A stretch of 64,000 bases of DNA from positions 16,273,875 through 16,337,874 of the forward strand of contig NC_133300.1 in assembly GCF_005239225.2 (NCBI RefSeq). Reading direction: 5' to 3'. The position numbers and the translations under genes are program-made. Below, piece after piece: positions 8,009 through 21,000 of the stretch (the stretch's first letter is position 1; every line of letters begins with the position of its first letter). The DNA is from Populus alba (lineage: Eukaryota > Streptophyta > Magnoliopsida > Malpighiales > Salicaceae). The notes below the pieces were generated by a model. The model was not told the DNA's origin, did no database searches, and saw nothing but the letters and a program-made list of their open reading frames with translations.

Positions 8009-10705
8009 ATAGCCACAGGCAGGAGAATTTAAGGATTGCTATGAAATTCTTTATTATAATGTTTTTTATGTTAAAGGGAGAGGTATACTTCATGGAAAAG
8101 AATGGTTGGCAGTTAGAGATAAAATATAGAGAAAGAAAAGGTGTTAGGTTTTCTACAAGGATGCTGTGGTGGATTATTTTAGCACAAGAAAAGATAAGAG
8201 TATCGAATTGTTGTTTTCATGTGAAGTCAGACATATAGTTAATTTAGGATTAGGATAGTACATAGAGAACTTGATTGAAGTAGTTTAGTTTCTTTAGGTG
8301 AAGATTCATATATAGGTATTTATTTCAAATTTCAAATGTGCCAGAAGCGCAAGGAGACAACAGATGATTACATGGGAGAAATGGCACAGACAGATCTCTG
8401 CTGTCAAACTGAGATTTTTGAACCTTCTTGTTTGGCAAGTTAGTTAGGATATGTTTTTCATGGACTTTGGTTAAGTTTTTCATGAATAGGTGATCACAAT
8501 CCTCATTGGAAAAACTACACATGCTTTGGAATATGAAGAGGCCTCTATGGCAGCTTCTGCCATTCAACTTATTGCCTTTAAATCTGATAAGCTCCCTAGC
8601 GCTTTTGGTTGTAAATTGCCCATTAGGACTGAGATTCCTGGGCACACTTTCTATCTACAAAAAGAAAAGATTTAAACCAGTGATTGATCTCTGAATATCT
8701 TAATTTGATCAGATTGAGCATCAAATGAAAACCATTTCATGAATTGGTTTTGGGGAAAGAGCACTTTGTTTACGAGCAAGTTTATAGTGGTCTTGGCTCT
8801 TTCACTCAATCATCATGCAAGTTGCAGGAGGCACATTAGCATAGTCCCCACTAAAATTAATTTTAGATCCTTGTATACAAATTTGGAAGATACAAATTCT
8901 TAATACATGTTCCTTACATATGCTACTTTAATCTGGCATTTAATGAGTTTGTGGTTATATTCTGGTTCCCATGTAGTTGTAGCAACTCTTAACACCACTA
9001 TTGCTTCTAGTAACAAATCAGGACCTGGTATTTAAGTAGCTTTTTGGTGTGTTCTAAGCTCTTCTTAGATAATTGTGTCATAGCTTGTGATATTTACCTC
9101 TCTCTTACTCCTGTCGAGCATAACCTCAATGCCCTTTGCAGTTATGATAAAGGAGCTCACTTGTTCTTACCATCCTATGTCATGCGGATACATGGTGCTA
9201 AACAGCAACCTGAAGCAGTTAAGAGGGCACCTAGGAAGCAGCTACAACCACTTTTTGAGGTCTGTACACATTAGATGCATTGCATGGTTACTGATGCGTA
9301 TTTTATTGTTTGAACTAAATCATCTTTTGGTACTAACATGTGATGTTCTTTGAACACAATCTTATACTAATAATTGTGTATACCTTCACATGTGTAGATT
9401 TTACCAGCTTAGCTTCTGGTTTAACAAGGATTCTCTTTTGTTTGAATTAATTTTCCAGGCCCTGGATACACTAGGGAATACCAGATGGAGGGTAAATAAG
9501 AGGGTACTTAGTGTTGTTCATAGAATATGGAGTAATGGAGGCTGTCTTGCTGATTTGGTAGACCACAGTGATGTGAGTATCTTTTCTAACTTTCCTCAAT
9601 GTAACTTTTTTTTTTTCTGAGAAACTCCTTAACCTTTACCTTTGTGTTCCAAGAATTGATCATGATAGCAACTAAAAAACCTTTCTCATTTAATTTCTTC
9701 ATTTCAGGTTCCTTTACCTGAGAAGCAAGAAACAGAAGATGAAGCACTACTTAAGAAGTGGAAGTGGAAACTCAGAGGAGTGAAAAAAGAGAACAGGGAA
9801 AGACATGCACATCGTTATGACATAGAACTTAAACTTGCTGTAAGACTCAATTTACTTTATTTTAGACAGTACACTTTCAATCTTCTTGATGGCATTCATG
9901 CCATCATTCTTAATTGGCTCCAGGTAGCACGGAAGATGAAAGATGAAGAAGGTTTCTATTATCCACACAATATTGACTTTCGTGGGCGTGCCTACCCCAT
10001 GCACCCATACTTAAACCATCTTGGATCAGATCTGTGCCGGGGGATTTTGGAGTTCATAGAGGGACGCCCTCTTGGAAAGTCAGGCTTACGCTGGCTGAAG
10101 ATACACATTGCAAATCTATTTGCTGGTGGTGTAGACAAGCTATCTTACGAGGGACGTATAGCTTTTACTGAGAATCACCTTGATGATATATTTGATTCCG
10201 CAGACAAACCCCTTGACGGAAAGTGTTGGTGGTTGCATGTCGAAGATCCATTTCAGTTCTTGGCTATGTGCATTAACCTAACTGAAGCTTTGAGAAGCTC
10301 CTTGCCAGAAACATATATTTCACATATTCCTGTTCATCAAGTATATCTTATCAATGTATTGCATTGTGCTCATAAAAACTTTTTGTGGACATTTTTTAAG
10401 GATTGTAAAGCATCCTACCCGATTGAGCATAGTTTTACTGGAATGGTAGGGAATGGATTGAGAGTGGCAGAGGTGTTAGGAAGATGAATGGTAAAACGAG
10501 AGTCAAGATTCTTTGTTATTGTACCTTGTATGCTTTAGGAAAATAAATAAAATGATAAGCTTAAGTGGTTTCTATTGGTTCTATTACATAAAAAACTATT
10601 GGACTATGTGGGACAATCAACTTAAGTACTCTTCCCTGGGCTTATCTTTGTACTTCTGGCCTATAATTTTTCTCATAACCTGTTGTGCCTTCTGATGTAC
10701 CCCTT

Positions 10706-12124
10706 TGATTAGTACTTAAAAGTGCATGTTTATCAAGGTTTTATATCATCATTTTGCACTTGAAGTATCAATAACTCTTTAACTAAAGCATGTTTTATAA
10801 TAACAAGTTTGATACTATAAGATACCTTAATTTATGGTAAATGCTCATCTTATATGCAGGCCTATCACATAAATAAAAGGATTAATTGATGAGTTTAAGT
10901 ATTGAAAGTGAAAGGACAAAGAGATGGCCAAACTTAGAAAAGAGATGTCGGTGTAGTCCAAACCGGAACATTGCTCGGTAATTGGATCATATCTGGAGCT
11001 CTAGATCTCGGATTTAGGTCCATTTTATATGGATGGAAAGGTAAGACAAAGGCCTACAACTTTCATGAGGAGCCCAAGATTTAAAAAGGTCGTTTTGAAG
11101 TCCAAATTGAAGGAACAACGAAGATGTCCGAAGCTGTCCTGCAACCCAAACACTATTTAGTGTTCAACCCATATCTTGAGTTCTAGAAGTCCAAATGACC
11201 TCATCTTTTTTTTTTTTGTTGAAAAGCTGAGACAATTTCCTAGAACATTCCTGAGGATTCTGGGCAAATTATGATGTTAGCAATGACGTTTTGTTCAGAC
11301 AAGAAGATAAGGATTGTCACCAAGTCAAGATGTGGCCACCCACTCATCAATTAGTCAACAAATCAATAGTTCCAAATTTTGGCCTATAAAAGGAGGCACT
11401 TACCATGTATTGAGTCATCTTGGTGTTCAGATTAAGATCATGCTCTTGCTTTCTCTCTTTGTATTGCTTATGTTTTGCTTTCATTAATATCAAGTTTATG
11501 CACTTCATTTCCTTTCCTTTACTTAGTTAACTTCATTCTCATTTATGTTCTTATCTTGTTCATTTATGTTTCTTTCTTTCATTATGTTTAGCTAAGTTAA
11601 TTATGTCAAGGTGAAAAGGGTACACTAATGGTGTAAGAACAAGTATAATATAAACTTAACATGGACCTTAACGTTGGATACTAACATGTTTTATATTTGT
11701 TATCTTGTTCACTTTTAATACTTTGCTTGTTAAAGTGGTTAATCTAGAATTTATGTTGTATAACACTTGGTACAACAAATACTTGGCACTTTCATAGCCC
11801 ATACTGTATGGTTTTAACCGACACCTGAGCTATGAAAGGAACTTGATTTGTTGTTAACATAAGTTATAATCATGAATGCCTGCCAACATTACAAGTATTA
11901 GCTTTATTCGAATAAGATAACTAATGTAATAATGTTAACAATTTATAATCTGATTGAAACCTCCTTTATGTGTGGTTTCCAACTGAGTAATAAGAGTTTA
12001 TACTATACTTGTTTTTGAAGTACCATTAGTGGATCCTCTAACCTTGACATTTGTTTTTATCATTGTTTAATCCTTACGTTAATCTTTCATCTCAAAGTTC
12101 TCATTAATTTTCTTCATCTTCCCC

Positions 12125-12158
<34 letters not shown>

Positions 12159-12460
12159 TATTATTATTTATATTCTGTTTATATTATATAATATATATCT
12201 TTGATCTTTTCATAAACTCAGTATATAGGCTGGAAACTTGTGACCCGATCTTTTCGATCATTCTCAGGTATAACAACGCCACGTACTGAGTATTATAATA
12301 ATAATTATTGTTATTGTTATTGTTGTTATTGTTGTTGTTGTGTTGTTATTTATAATTTATACAATTAACCTCTTTGTGGTTCGACCCCGGTCTTGCTGGG
12401 TTATTTATTACTTCGACACTCCTGCACTTGGGAAAAGACATCAAGCTTTTGGCGTGTCAC
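10706..12460 (+). mobile_element. solo Ty3/gypsy LTR (1755 bp) with 5-bp target duplication
   Basis: It starts TGATTAG, ends GTGTCA, and is flanked by CCCTT at 10701-10705 and 12461-12465. The other RPOT copy has the uninterrupted site with a single CCCTT (42746-42750), which proves both borders. It is the same family as the LTR at 4688-6544. Loss of the internal part by LTR-LTR recombination is the usual explanation. Triplet tracts (ATT)n and (TTG)n flank the conserved hairpin at 12216-12291. Confidence 0.97.
12216..12291 (+). ncRNA. conserved hairpin element in Ty3 LTR (copy 2)
   Basis: The outer stem is ACTCAGTA (12216-12223) with TACTGAGT (12284-12291). Stem 2 is GGC (12228-12230) with GCC (12278-12280). 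The internal loop is TGGAA opposite ATAACAAC. Stem 3 is ACTTG (12236-12240) with CAGGT (12265-12269). The apical hairpin is GATC (12247-12250) with GATC (12256-12259). It lies about 170 bases before the LTR end. Conservation with the caulimovirid leader suggests a shared RNA-level function, which is not known. Confidence 0.65.
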
Positions 12461-12663
12461 CCTTCCCTCTTATGGTTTTTTGTAGGATGGTTTCTGCAAT
12501 GGCCTACAACACTACGCTGCACTTGGAAGAGACAAGGTAACGTCCTTAACTTGAATTGGATGATGTTATGAAGTTTTTCTTTTCTTTATGATTAATGCTG
12601 ATAAAAAAAAAACCCAATATGTGCAATCTGTTTGTCTGATTTTCGTTTCCTAAGGCAATATGC

Positions 12664-12913
12664 TGATGCCAATCATTGTTGAATTCAAGTCGTGTTTTTT
12701 AGAAGTGGTCTGCAAACTATTATTTTTTGAACTTCGTGTTTTATTTTGAAAAAGGAAAGTAATGCATTTGATTATATTTTGAATCCCTCTACTTTTGTTA
12801 AATCATTGGAATCTTGAACAGTTGGGAGCAGCTGCTGTTAATCTAGTTGCAGGAGAGAAGCCTGCAGATGTCTACTCGGGAATAGCTGCTAGGTAAGAGG
12901 TTTCCTCATGATA
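12664..12913 (+). repeat. 250-bp host segment, left copy of a duplication flanking copia-1
   Basis: It runs from TGATGCC to CTCATGATA and includes RPOT exon 11 (12822-12892). An equally long copy follows copia-1 (17618-17843 plus 22827-22850, itself split by copia-2). The two differ at about three bases. The complete RPOT gene has this segment only once. Confidence 0.9.
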
Positions 12914-13210
12914 TGAGATTTTGCCTTTAGATAGATAAAATTAAGATCATTTTTTTAATATTTGAATTCTGTAACAGTTTATTTCCTTCAGGATTTGCAG
13001 CAGTAGCATTCTGCTTAGTCTAGGATTTCAATTCCAATAATCTCTCAAGTCTATTGAGAGTTTTAATGCATTTCAAGTTCTATGTAAGCCTATATATAGG
13101 CATTTGAAGTTAATGAATATTATTGATCTTTCTACTCAACTCTACCATCTTAAATCTGTTTCTGTTTCTTTACGTAAACTGTATTGTTTAAGTTTCACTT
13201 ATTTCCATCA
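12914..13210 (+). repeat. copia-1 5' LTR
   Basis: 297 bp ending TTTCCATCA, one base before the tRNA-iMet primer site. It contains a TATATATAGGC promoter-like box at about 13091. It differs from the 3' LTR at seven positions. Confidence 0.9.
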
Positions 13211-13211
13211 G

Positions 13212-13223
13212 TGGTATCAGAGC
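13212..13223 (+). other. copia-1 primer-binding site (tRNA-iMet)
   Basis: TGGTATCAGAGC is the exact complement of the initiator tRNA-Met 3' end used by most plant copia elements. Confidence 0.95.
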
Positions 13224-13353
13224 ATATTGATCCTACGGGCTGTGGGGAAAACAAATTTTTCTTTCTGTTGAGTGATAACAATAAGAGAAGGTGAGGCAAA
13301 CACAGAGAGGGTGAGCGAAACACTTGAGAGTTATTTTCTTTCTGTTTTTATCA

Positions 13354-16300
13354 ATGACTTCTTCAAATAATATTGTATCTGCAATTCCAATGTTTAGTGG
13401 AGAACTCTATCATATTTGGGCTGTCAAAATGAGATTTTATCTAAGATCTCATGGCTTATGGAATGTTGTGGCAACCGATTCTGATCCTCCACCATTGAAT
13501 GCAAATCCTAAAATTGCTCAAATGAAAGCACATGAAGAAGAAAAACTCAAGAAGGACAAAGCCATTACTTGTCTTCATTCTGGTCTTGCAGATCATATTT
13601 TCACAAAAATAATGAATCTGGAAACACCAAAACAGGTATGGGATAAGCTTCAAGTTGAATTTGAAGGCAGCAGCAGAGTCAAAGCAATTAAACTTCTTGC
13701 ATTTAAGAGGGAATTTGAGTTGATGAAGATGGAAGACAATGAATCTGTCAAAGATTATTCTGGCAAATTAATGGATGTTGTAAATCAAATGAGGCTTCTT
13801 GGAAACACATTTGAAGATCATAAGGTAGTAGAAAAACTTATGATGTCTGTTCCTCAAAAGTTTGAAGCTAAGATCTCAGCAATAGAAGAATCTTGCGATA
13901 TGCAAAGTCTGACTATTGCTGAGTTAATTAGCAAACTTCATATTCAGGAGCAAAGAGTTCATATGAGAGATGATGAGGCAGTTGAAGGAGCTTTCCAAGC
14001 AAACAACAGGGAAAGGAGTGCTGGTAATCTACCAAGAAACAAACCTGTCAAGTATGCTAAAAGGAAATCAAGTATACCTTTAAAAAGACAGACTTTCTCA
14101 CCATGTTCTTATTGCAGAAGAACTAACCATACTGAGAAAGATTGCTGGTTTAAGGGGAAACCTTCTCTTCAATGTTTATTTTGTATAATCTCGGTCACAG
14201 TGAGAAATATTGCAGAATCAAGAAGAGATAACCTCAGCAACAAATTCAACAACAAGCAAATGTATCTGAAGAAAGCAAAGATGAGGAGGAGCATTTGTTT
14301 ATGGCAACACAAGCTAGCAATACCTCTGAACTGAATACATGGCTTATAGACAGTGGCTGCACAAGTCACATGTCTAAATTTCTGTCAATTTTCTCCTCTA
14401 TTGACAAATCAGTTCAACAGAAGATTAAGCTGGGAAATGGAGATATTGTGCAAGCTAAGGGGAAAGGAACTGTTGCAGTCAGCACAAATAGAGGTATTAA
14501 AACCATCACAAATGTTCTTTACATTCCTGAACTAGATCAAAATCTCCTTAGTGTTGCACAAATGCTCAAGAATGGTTATGAAGTCTCTTTTAAAGAGAAA
14601 TTTTGCTTTATCACTGATACACATAATTCAGAGATAGCAAAAATCAAAATGGATGGTAATAGCTTTTATTTGAAGCTTGATGCTGTTAATGGACATGTGT
14701 TTAGTGCAAAGATTGATGAAAGCATTCTTTGGCATAAAAGATTCGGTCATTACAATCTTAATTCATTAAAGTTGTTGTATGATACTGGAATGGTAGAAAA
14801 CATGTCTGCAATTCATGTTACTGCTCATACATGTGGAAGTTGTGAACTGGGAAAGCAGCATCGACAACCATTTCCTAAAAGTATATCCAAAAGAGCAACA
14901 CACATGCTGGAGCTGGTTCACTCAGACATATGTGGACCTATGAGCACAACTTCTTTGAATAATAATGTGTATTTTATATTATTCATTGATGACTTCAGTA
15001 GAATGACTTGGATTTATTTTCTGAAACACAAGTCACAAGATCTATCTATGTTCAAAAACTTCAAAAGCATGGTTGAAACTCAAAGTGGTCAGAAGATCAA
15101 AGTGTTGAGAACTGATAATGGTGAAGAGTATATTTCGAAGGAGTTTAATGCCTTTTGTTTAGAAGCTGGGATTGTACACCAGCTGACGATTCCTTACTCT
15201 CCACAGCAGAATGGAGTTTCTGAAAGGAAGAATAGAACAATGATGGAGATGTCCAGATGTATATTGTTTGAAAAGAAGTTGCCAAGGTTTCTATGGGCTG
15301 AAGCAGTAAATACTTCAGTATACTTGCTTAATAGACTTCCAACCAAGTCTGTTCAAAACAAAACACCATTGGAGGCATGGTCTGGAGTCCGGCCTACTGC
15401 CAAACATTTAAAAGTGTTTGGATCATTGTGCTATTTTCATGTTCCATCTGCCAAGAGAGGAAAACTGGATGCTAGAGCAGAGAAAGGGATTCTTATGGGA
15501 TATGCATTAGAATCAAAAGGTTACAGAGTTTTCAATCTGAATTCAGCCAAAATTCAGGTCAGCAGAGATGTGCAATTTGATGAAAATGCCTGCTGGAATT
15601 GGGATTTAAAAGGAGTTCAATAGACTATCACAACTGCACTTGAATCACCAGTACAAAGTAGTTATGTTGAAGATCAACAAGCCATTGAAGCAACTTCAGA
15701 TACAACAGTACTTAAGGTTAGACAATTGTCTGATGTGTATGAAAGATGTAATCTTGTACATGCTGAGCCTACAAATTACTCTGAAGCTGCAGGAGATCCA
15801 GCTTGGATTGAAGCAATGAAATCAGAAATTGATTCCATTGAAAGAAATGGGACTTGGAGATTGACTGAACTTCCTGGAGATAAAAAGGAAATTGGAGTGA
15901 AGTGGGTTTTCAGAACCAAATTCAATCCAGATGGTTCAATCTTCAAACACAAGGCTAGATTGGTTATTAAAGGCTTTGCTCAAGTTGCTGGAGTGGATTA
16001 TGGAGACACTTTCGCACCAGTAGCTAGGCATGACACAATAAGACTCCTACTTGCTCTTGCGGGACAAAAAGGATGGAAAGTATATCATTTAGATATGAAG
16101 TCTGCTTTTCTAAATGGAATACTACTTGAAGAAATTTATGTTCAGCAACCAGAAGGCTTTGTTGTTGGTGGTGATGAACACAAAGTTTACAAGCTACACA
16201 AAGCTCTTTATGGTTTGAAGCAAGCACCAAGGGCTTGGTATAGCAGAATTGATACTCATTTGATTCAACTAGGATTCAAAAGAAGTGAAAATGAAGCTAC

Positions 16301-17312
16301 ACTATATCTGAAACAAGATGAAGATGGTTTGCAGCTGGTGATATCACTCTATGTAGACGACATGCTAGTTACTGGAAGCAATGCAAAGTTACTGGAAGAG
16401 TTCAAAACTAAAATGCAAGATGTTTTTGAAATGTCTGATCTTGGCATTATGAACTACTTTCTTGGAATGGAAATACATCAATGTAGTTCGGGTATTTTTG
16501 TTTCACAAAGGAAATATGCTGTTGATATACTCAAGAAGTTCAAACTTGATTCATGCAAAGAAGTAGCAACTCCTTTAGCACAAAATGAGAAAGTTTCAAA
16601 GAATGATGGTGAGAAACTTGAAGATCCCTGTGGATTTAGAAGCCTGGTGGGCAGTTTACTATACTTGACAGCAACTAGACCTGACTTAATGTTTCCAGCT
16701 GGTTTGCTGTCAAGGTTCATGAGCTCACCTAGCAATATTCACATGGGAATTGCTAAAAGGGTGTTGAAGTACATCAGAGGAACGGCTGATCTTGGCATTT
16801 GGTACTTGAAGACAGGAGGAGTAAAACTAATTGGTTATGCAGATAGTGACTGGGCAGGGAGTGTTGATGACATGAAGAGCACCTCTGGGTATGTTTTTAA
16901 TATTGGTTCAGGTGAAATCTATTGGAATGCAAAGAAGCTGGAGGTGGTGGCACAATCAACAGCTGAAGCAGAGTATATCTCCATGGCAGCTGCTGCAAAT
17001 CAAGCAATTTGGTTGAACAAATTGCTTGCTGATTTGGGTCAAGAACAAAGCTCACAAACTGAGCTTCATTGTGACAATAAATCTGCCATTGCTATTGCTC
17101 TAAATCCGGTTCAACATGGCAGAACCAAGCACATCAATGTGAAGTTTCATTCTATAAGAGAAGCTGAGAAGAACAAGCTTATAAAGCTACACTACTGTCC
17201 AACAGATGTTCAACTTGCTGATATAATGACTAAAGCTCTTCCTAGATCAAGACTGGAATTTCTAAGGATGAAACTTGGTTTGTCTAAGGCAAGTCTCAAG
17301 GAGGAGTGTTAG
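13354..17312 (+). pseudogene. copia-1 Gag-Pol polyprotein, disabled
   Basis: The start MTSSNNIVSAIPMF at 13354 is preferred over the upstream ATG at 13324 because copia Gag usually begins this way. The domain order is UBN2-type Gag, two CCHC-like knuckles near 14107-14200, protease (WLIDSGCTSHM, about 14338), GAG-pre-integrase (LWHKRFGHYN), integrase core (VHSDICGP, RTDNGEEY, QQNGVSERKN), reverse transcriptase (LYVDDMLVTGSN) and RNase H (ADSDWAGS, CDNKSAIAIALNPVQHGRTKHI). It is broken by a one-base frameshift inside the second zinc knuckle (near 14187), a TAA shortly after it (14229-14231), and a TAG at 15621-15623 between integrase and RT. The RT-RNase H part from 15726 is open. Confidence 0.92.
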
Positions 17313-17317
17313 AATTA

Positions 17318-17614
17318 TGAGATTTTGCCTTTAGATAGATAAGATTAAGATCAGTTTTTTAATATTTGAATTCTATAACAGTTTATTTCCTTCAGGATTT
17401 GCAGCAGAAGCATTCTGCTTAGTCTAGGATTTCAATTCCAATAATCTCTCAAGTCTGTTGAGAGTTTTAAAGCATTTCAAGTTCTATGTAAGCCTATATA
17501 TAGGCATTTGAAGTTAATGAATATTATTGATCTTTCTACTCAACTCTGCCATCTTAAATCTGTTTCTGTTTCTTTACGTAAACTGTATTGTTTAAGTTTC
17601 ACTTATTTCCATCA
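17318..17614 (+). repeat. copia-1 3' LTR
   Basis: 297 bp matching 12914-13210. It is preceded by the purine tract AAGGAGGAG and by TGTTAGAATTA, which may be the true first bases of the LTR (start about 17308). Confidence 0.9.
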
Positions 17615-17843
17615 TGGTGATGCCAATCATTGTTGAATTCAAGTCGTGTTTTTTAGAAGTGGTCTGCAAACTATTATTTTTTGAACTTCGTGTTTTATTT
17701 TGAAAAAGGAAAGTAATGCATTTGATTATATTTTGAATCCCTCTGCTTTTGTTAAATCATTGGAATCTTGAACAGTTGGGAGCAGCTGATGTTAATCTAG
17801 TTGCAGGAGAGAAGCCTGCAGATGTCTACTCGGGAATAGCTGC

Positions 17844-18053
17844 TGTTACTTTTAAGGCTTTAGGGTTGGATGTATCCACTGCATCTTCTTCTTCTCCTGT
17901 GGAGGGATGCCTTATATAGGCAAATATATATGTCGGTTACATCTTTCCTATTCTGAAAGGAATACTGCACTGTATATCCTTTCAGGACTCCTATAGAGCA
18001 TGTTTTTTATATATAGAAAACTACCCTCTAATTCAGCTAATTACATGTTAACA
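17844..18053 (-). repeat. copia-2 3' LTR
   Basis: 210 bp, TGTTACTTTT to TGTTAACA on the plus strand. It contains TATATAGG and a (TA)-rich segment. About six differences from the 5' LTR. Confidence 0.93.
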
Positions 18054-18060
18054 CTTCCCC

Positions 18061-21000
18061 TCAAGTTGGTGCGAAGATATCTTCTAAGCCTAACTTGTCT
18101 AGAGACTTATGAAGAGCTTCTGCAGGGACTGCATGGGTTAGAATATCTGCTAGTTGCTCACTTGATCTGACGAAAGGGATGTCCACTAACTTTAGAAGTA
18201 ACTTTTCCTTGATGAAGTGTCGATCTACCTCAATGTGTTTAGTTCGATCATGTTGTACTGGATTATTAGCTATCTCTCGTGCTGCCTGATTGTCACAGTA
18301 TAGTAACATAGGGTTTTTGGGTTCAAAACCTATTTCTGTGAGTAAGGTCCTGAGCCATAACAGTTCGCATATTCCATGTACCATCCCTCTCTATTCTGCT
18401 TCTGCTGAGGACCTTGTTGTCACATTTTGTTTTTTACTTCGCCATGTGACAAGATTTCCTGCAACAAATGTAAAATAGCCAGAGGTGGATCTCCGGTCAG
18501 TGAGATTTCTTGCCCAATCTGCATCAGTAAATCCTTTCACTTCCATAGTTCCATGTCTTTTAAATGTCAATCCTTTTCCTGGAGCCCCTTTTAGATAACT
18601 CAGAATTCTCATTACAGTTGTCATATGATCTTCACTTGGAGCATGCATAAACTGACTTACCACACTAACCGCATAGGCAATGTCTGGACGAGTGTGAGAT
18701 AAATAAATTAACCGCCCTACCAATCGCTGGTATCTTTTTTTGTTTATTGGTACCTGATCTGGGTGAATGGCCAATCGATGATTTTGAACAATAGGAGACT
18801 CTACTGGTTTGCATTCTAGCATACCCGTTTCAGATAATAGGTCCAGTATATACTTTCGTTGTGACAAGTATATACCATCTTTAGTTCTTGCAACTTCAAT
18901 TCCCAAAAAATATTTCAGTCCTCCTAAATCTTTCATTTCGAATTCGGTAGACAAACATTCTTGTAGCTTTTTTATTTCATATGTGTCATCACCAGTTACG
19001 ATCATATCGTCTACATAAATAATGAGCAGTGTAACTTTACCATTCTTCTGTTTGATGAATAGAGTGTGATCAGAGTTACCTTGGTGATAACCAATTCGTT
19101 TCATAGCTTCTGTGAATCTCCCAAACCATGCTCTTGGCGATTGCTTCAAGCCATACAATGCTTTTCGTAATCTACACACTTTTCCACTAGATTGTGAGCT
19201 GTTAAACCCAGGTGGAAGTTGCATATAGACTTCTTCTTCCAGATCCCCATGGAGAAATGCATTTTTCACATCAAATTGCTTCAAAGGCCAACTGAAATTT
19301 GCTGCTAAAGACAACAAGACTCTGATAGTGTTCATTTTTGCAACTGGAGCAAAAGTTTCTTGATAGTCAATGCCGAATGATTGTGTGTACCCCTTTGCTA
19401 CTAGCCTTGCCTTGAACCGATCAATTGTGCCGTCTGCTCTATGTTTGAGGTTGAATATCCACTTGCAGCCCACAGGTTTTTTTCCTGGAGGGAGTGATAC
19501 AATACTCCATGTGTCATTTCTTTGTAATGCACTCATTTCAGCCTCCATTGCTTCTGCCCATTTCGGGTGTTGTAAGGCATCCTCAACCTTTGTAGGTATT
19601 CTTATATTCGCCATCTCACTTATGAAGGCTTGATGCTGTGGAGGTTGTTTGTGTGTAGAGACATACTGTGTGATTGCATATTTTGCTTTTCCATTCGGTG
19701 AGTACCTGTCAGGGGCCTTTCCACGGTTCTATCTAGGAGGGAGAGAGTAGCATGGGGCAGATAATAAAGGGAAAGAGGAAGGGCTTTCAGTGTCACTTAC
19801 CTCATGGATATCCGATCGATCTTGAACATGGATTTGTGGAGAGGAAGGGGTTATTTCATCATGCATGTATTCTTCTTCTGCATCACTGCTGCTATGTGTA
19901 TTGTACTCTATGTGTTCTTTCCCTGCATTGCCCGTTGCAGTTGTTCTGGAGATGGGCTCTGTATTTCCTTCCCCAACATTACTAATTGTGTGTGTACTGG
20001 TTTCCATTTCTTCCCCTGAAGTTGACTGTTGCTGCTCCGTATTTCCTTCCCCTGAATCTGTGTTTCCTTCCCCTGAATCCAACTGAAGATCAATCCAGTT
20101 GTAGGCATCATATTGCAGCTCCCCCTGAGGACTAGAGCTGGATGGATTCATATGGAAAAAATATTATGTTTCAGAGAAGGTAACATCCATACTGACATGC
20201 ATCTGGCGAGAAGAAGGATGGTAGCACCGGTATCCCTTTTGGTGAGGATTGAAACCAAGAAAGACACACCGTACTGCGCATGGTTCCAGTTTTGTGCGTT
20301 GAGTTTTCTGCAGGTGAACATAAGCTACACATCCAAACACACGGGGTTCTAAGTGTAGGAGGGATGGAATCTGAATGTGTTGAGTGAGAGTCTGCAAGGG
20401 AGTGCTGAAGGAGAGGACTTGGGATGACATCCGGTTGATGAGATACACAGCATAGGTTACTGCATCAACCCAATAATGTTGAGGGACATGGACACCAATG
20501 AGAAGAGCTCTAGTAGTTTCAAGAATATTCCTGTTTTTGCGTTCTGCCACACCATTTTGTTGTGGAGTGCGTGGGCAAGTAGTCTCATGGAGAATACCAT
20601 TGTTTTGAAAGAAACTCAAGAGTTCATAGTTAAGATATTCTCCACCATTGTCTGATCGAATAATCTTCACCGGCAGGGAGAACTGAGTGCACACCATGCG
20701 ATAAAAAATTGGGAATATATTACGCACATCACTCTTGTGTCGCATAGTATATAACCAAGTCATTCTGGTGCAATCATCGACAAATGTAAGAAACCATCGA
20801 ATTCCAGATTGGGAAGTAATTGGAGCAGGTCCCCAAACATCAGAGTGGATCAATTCAAAAGGCTTTGTTCTTTTATTCAAGTTTACAGGATATGAAGTTC
20901 GATGGCTCTTGGCCAAGATGCAAACATTACACTTAAGAGAGGAACTTGGATCCGGAATGTCATCAAAGAGGGAAGGAAATAATTTTTTTAAGTAGCCAAA

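Larger units (their letters stand above)
12914..17614 (+). mobile_element. copia-1 retrotransposon (Tork/TNT-like), inserted at a 250-bp duplication
   Basis: 5' LTR 12914-13210, tRNA-iMet primer site TGGTATCAGAGC 13212-13223, gag-pol 13354-17312, 3' LTR 17318-17614. The two LTRs share 297 bp with seven differences. Before the 3' LTR the sequence reads TGTTAGAATTATGAG, and TGTTAGAATT is the common start of plant copia LTRs. The 5' LTR lacks those first bases, so it is probably truncated by about 8-11 bp. There is no 5-bp target duplication; instead the 250-bp host duplication and a TGG filler (17615-17617) flank the element. Confidence 0.9.

Noticed and set aside
8041..9353. Several short open frames before RPOT exon 6 (also at 40074-41307)
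   Set aside because: They lie in RPOT intron 5 in both copies and gain no support beyond the duplicated sequence.
12216..12291. Known self-cleaving ribozyme (hammerhead, twister, hairpin)
   Set aside because: There is no CUGANGA core for hammerhead and no twister pseudoknot partners. Some loop bases recall the hairpin ribozyme loop B, but the required second loop is not visible. Left as an element of unknown function.
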